Below are positions 6,219-8,550 of a DNA stretch of 8,550 nt, in pieces. A program made the translations under genes and the position numbers. Source of the stretch: Chroococcidiopsidaceae cyanobacterium CP_BM_RX_35 (GTDB lineage: Bacteria > Cyanobacteriota > Cyanobacteriia > Cyanobacteriales > Chroococcidiopsidaceae). The stretch spans positions 1-8,550 of the forward strand of contig JAFAVL010000234.1 in the NCBI GenBank assembly GCA_019242465.1. Reading direction: 5' to 3'. Position 1 is the first letter of the stretch, and each line of letters opens with the position of its first letter. The notes beneath the pieces were generated by a model. That model had not been told where the DNA came from, did not search any database, and worked only from the letters and a program-made list of their open reading frames with translations.

Positions 6219-7759
6219 GAAGCTGCCAAAATATTCGTGGACACGCCTACTGTAGTCCAGCGTTGATGACCATTTCTTGACTCCAACAAAACGCGGGTTT
6301 TAGCTGCCGTACCACTGTGTCCATCTAGAATCCGTACTTTGTAATCTGTTAGTTCAAAGGTCGCAATCTGTGGGTAAAAGTTGACAAGAGCTTTACGTAA
6401 TGCGGCATCTAGCGCTGCTACTGGACCATTTCCTTCAGCGGCTTCCAGAATGTCTTGCCCTTTGACAGCAACCTTAACTGTAGCTAGGGCATTGCTCTTA
6501 AAACTTTCTATACCTGGCGCTAAGTCGCAGTGAACTTGAAAGCCCTTGATCTCAAACAACTGTTGCCGTCTTCCTAGCCCTTCACGCAGCAATAAATCAA
6601 AACTGGCTTCAGCTGCCTCAAATTGATATCCTTCACTTTCAAGATCCTTAAGGCGCTGTAAAATTTGGCGAGCAGCTGGGTTGTGTTTATCTAGTTCAAT
6701 GCCAAAGTTACGGGCTTTTGCCAAAACATTGCTGAGTCCAGCTTGCTCGGAGATGACAATTCGGCGGTTGTTGCCAACTTGATTTGGCTCAATGTGTTCG
6801 TAAGTCAAGGGGTTACGCTCAACAGCTGATACATGAATGCCGCCTTTGTGGGCAAAGGCAGAGCGTCCGACAAAAGCAGCGTGTTCATCGGGTGCGAGAT
6901 TCACCACTTCACTAATGAAGCGACTAGCTTGTGTCAGTTGAGCTAGCTGATGCTCTTGGAGACAGCTATAGCCCAACTTAAGTTGCAAATTAGGAATCAA
7001 AGAGCAGAGGTTGGCATTTCCGCAGCGTTCACCATAGCCATTGATCGTGCCTTGAACCATCTTGGCACCCTCCATCACGCCAGCTAGGGCATTTGCCACT
7101 GCCGTATCTGCATCGTTGTGAGTATGAATACCTAGTTGAGTTTGAGGTGGGACTGCCTTGACGACATCTCGGACAATGGTACTAATTTCATCAGGTAAGG
7201 TGCCGCCATTGGTGTCACACAGCACCAGCCATTCCGCCCCGGCAGTGATCGCTGCCTCTAACGTTTGAATAGCGTAATCTGGATTGCGCTTATAACCATC
7301 AAACCAATGTTCCGCATCGTAAAGCACATGGCGTCCGGCAGAACGCAGGAACTCAACCGTATCCTGGATCATTGCCAAGTTTTCTGCTAGAGAACACTTC
7401 AGCCCTTCAGTCACGTGAAGGTCCCAGGACTTGCCAAAAATAGTTACCCAACGAGTCCCAGCAGCGAGAATTGCTTGCAGCATCGGGTCTGCTGCTGCTG
7501 TGATACCGGGACGACGAGTGGAGCAGAAGGCTACCACTTCTGCTTGAGTCAGCGGTTCTTCTTGTATTTGCCAGAAAAATTGCACGTCCTTAGGATTCGC
7601 TCCAGGCCATCCTCCCTCAATGAAGGGAATACCTAATTGGTCTAGCCTCCGGGCAATCCGCAGTTTATCTTCAATTGACACGGATAGCCCTTCGCGTTGA
7701 GTGCCATCCCGGAGGGTGGTGTCATATACCCATAGCCGATTTGAGGTAGCTGCAGTCAT
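6143..7759 (-). CDS. cimA: Citramalate synthase (isoleucine biosynthesis; LeuA-related)
   Basis: This 538-residue enzyme condenses acetyl-CoA with pyruvate to (R)-citramalate, the first step of the threonine-independent route to 2-oxobutyrate and isoleucine. The N-terminal TIM barrel (about 8-280) has the HMGL/IPMS signature D13-TTLRDG-TQREG, the metal histidines H212 and H214 (HTHND) and the loop GYGERCGN (241-248). The opening (TQREGLSVSIEDKLRIARRLDQLG and the EGGWPGANPKD segment, 48-58) matches the TIGR00977 citramalate synthase/long LeuA-like branch rather than LeuA itself. A linker domain (about 290-390) precedes a LeuA dimer/regulatory domain (about 400-525), so isoleucine feedback is likely by family analogy. 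No obvious ribosome binding site precedes the ATG at 7759. The gene is monocistronic in appearance, divergent from the GT9 gene and overlapping the carbonic anhydrase homologue tail to tail. Homocitrate synthase-like activity is a less likely alternative. Confidence 0.9.
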   Translation of the reverse strand: MTAATSNRLWVYDTTLRDGTQREGLSVSIEDKLRIARRLDQLGIPFIEGGWPGANPKDVQFFWQIQEEPLTQAEVVAFCSTRRPGITAAADPMLQAILAAGTRWVTIFGKSWDLHVTEGLKCSLAENLAMIQDTVEFLRSAGRHVLYDAEHWFDGYKRNPDYAIQTLEAAITAGAEWLVLCDTNGGTLPDEISTIVRDVVKAVPPQTQLGIHTHNDADTAVANALAGVMEGAKMVQGTINGYGERCGNANLCSLIPNLQLKLGYSCLQEHQLAQLTQASRFISEVVNLAPDEHAAFVGRSAFAHKGGIHVSAVERNPLTYEHIEPNQVGNNRRIVISEQAGLSNVLAKARNFGIELDKHNPAARQILQRLKDLESEGYQFEAAEASFDLLLREGLGRRQQLFEIKGFQVHCDLAPGIESFKSNALATVKVAVKGQDILEAAEGNGPVAALDAALRKALVNFYPQIATFELTDYKVRILDGHSGTAAKTRVLLESRNGHQRWTTVGVSTNILAASYQAVVEGLEYGLLIENPNSVPLPA

Positions 7760-7888
7760 GGAGCAAAATTAGGTAAGGTCAAGACGCCAAAGACAATGTT
7801 TAAGGCACTGGGAAAAATATGTGCTCTACCGCTCATCATAAGGGACAGGGAAACGAATTGAACAGGTTAAAACCAGGCATCATTAAAG
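7760..7888. promoter_or_regulatory. 129-bp divergent promoter region between cimA and the GT9 gene
   Basis: Both flanking genes start here and point outward. For cimA, the minus strand offers TTGTCT (7791..7796) and TAATTT (7766..7771), 19 bp apart. For the GT9 gene, the plus strand offers TTGAAC (7858..7863) and CATTAA (7881..7886), 17 bp apart but a poor -10. Both are weak matches. No attenuator-like leader peptide, T-box or hairpin is apparent in front of cimA. Confidence 0.35.
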
Positions 7889-8550
7889 ATGGTTATTGAC
7901 GTGGGAGCTGATTTGACACAGGGTCAGATACACCGATTAAAAGCAGACCTACCGATTAATCAAATTGCTATTGTACGAGCGCTGCCAGGGCTGGGTGACT
8001 TACTCTGTGCTATCCCAGCCTGGCGATCGCTACGAGCAGCACTGCCAGAGACGCAAATTACATTGATTGGTCTACCCTGGGCGCAGAGTTTTGTAGAACG
8101 CTTTAGTCAGTATCTCGATCGCTTTCTGGAGTTTCCTGGTTATCCGGGTATTCCTGAAGTGGCACCACCGATCAGACAACTGCCAGCCTGCTTCGCTAAT
8201 TTCCAGAAAGAAGGCTTCGATTTAGCACTACAGATGCATGGTAGTGGCATTGTCAGTAATTCATTCACGGCACTGCTAGGTGCTCGTGTCAATGCTGGGT
8301 TTTATTTGCCTGGTCAGTATTGCCCAGATCCAAAGCGCTTCCTACCTTACCCAGCCAACGAACCTGAAGTATGGCGTCACCTGCATTTAATGAAGTTCTT
8401 AGGAATACCGCTTCAGGGGACAGAACTTGAATTTCCTTTACGGGAAGAAGACTTTTGGGCACTGCACAATATCGACGTGGTACGAAACCTGCAAGATAGT
8501 GAGTATGTTTGCGTTCACCCTGGGGCGAGTACGAGCGATCGCCGCTGGTT
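7889..8550 (+). CDS. Glycosyltransferase family 9 protein, ADP-heptose transferase-like (partial, 3' end outside window)
   Basis: The frame opens at ATG 7889, the first start after an in-frame TAA at 7868..7870, and runs open for 220 codons to the window edge. Residues 27-45 (IAIVRALPGLGDLLCAIPA) match the GT9 N-terminal pattern with a glycine-rich GLGD turn where the acceptor and catalytic residue lie. Residues 55-64 form the next Rossmann strand (TQITLIGLPW). Residues 209 onward (VCVHPGAS, then DRRW) are the GT9 HPGAS motif that opens the nucleotide-sugar binding domain. GT9 enzymes transfer heptose or similar sugars from ADP-sugars to lipopolysaccharide or, in cyanobacteria, to other cell-surface glycans at the inner membrane. 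The exact donor and acceptor here are unknown. The missing part should be about 80-150 residues. Two HIP1 octamers lie within the gene. Confidence 0.87.
   Translation, partial: MVIDVGADLTQGQIHRLKADLPINQIAIVRALPGLGDLLCAIPAWRSLRAALPETQITLIGLPWAQSFVERFSQYLDRFLEFPGYPGIPEVAPPIRQLPACFANFQKEGFDLALQMHGSGIVSNSFTALLGARVNAGFYLPGQYCPDPKRFLPYPANEPEVWRHLHLMKFLGIPLQGTELEFPLREEDFWALHNIDVVRNLQDSEYVCVHPGASTSDRRW

Noticed and set aside
7415..7636. 73-residue plus-strand frame opposite cimA
   Set aside because: Antisense to the conserved TIM-barrel coding sequence, with no domain.
1..8550. CRISPR array, tRNA, rRNA, insertion sequence or prophage genes
   Set aside because: No spaced direct repeats, cloverleaf sequences, transposase motifs or phage proteins were seen on either strand.

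Overview
The window looks like ordinary chromosomal DNA from a cyanobacterium. Three signs point there. The octamer GCGATCGC (HIP1) occurs six times in 8.5 kb. The 169-residue protein at 4883..5392 matches the cyanobacteria-restricted family I know as TIGR02652. The methionine aminopeptidase and the VOC protein also have N-termini I associate with cyanobacterial orthologues. Genus is uncertain; a Chroococcidiopsis- or Gloeocapsa-like filamentous or unicellular genome would fit but cannot be shown from this sequence alone. Most start codons lack a clear Shine-Dalgarno sequence, which is common in cyanobacteria.

Layout from left to right. A plus-strand Doc-type toxin (22..411) begins in an ATGA overlap with what is probably the last codons of its antitoxin, most of which lies outside the window. 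It meets, tail to tail, a minus-strand run of four genes. Read in their own direction these are: a TIGR02652 zinc-ribbon-like protein (4883..5392), a VOC/glyoxalase-like metalloenzyme (4432..4872) only 10 bp behind it, a large exported M16 zinc peptidase with two homologous halves (1481..4369), and methionine aminopeptidase (437..1261). The first two almost certainly form an operon. The M16 and map genes have gaps of 62 and 219 bp in front of them and may have their own promoters.

Divergent from that run is a plus-strand gamma-class carbonic anhydrase homologue (probably 5664..6218). Its 3' end overlaps by 76 bp the 3' end of a minus-strand citramalate synthase gene (6143..7759), which serves the threonine-independent route to isoleucine. 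Divergent again, a GT9 glycosyltransferase (heptosyltransferase-like) starts at 7889 and runs off the right edge.

The genes are mostly housekeeping and do not form one pathway. The points most worth a second look are the TIGR02652-VOC gene pair of unknown function, a two-hairpin palindromic element inserted in frame in the linker of the M16 protease, a nine-G homopolymer in the same gene, and the tail-to-tail coding overlap between the carbonic anhydrase homologue and citramalate synthase. I see no RNA genes, insertion sequences, CRISPR arrays or convincing intrinsic terminators.
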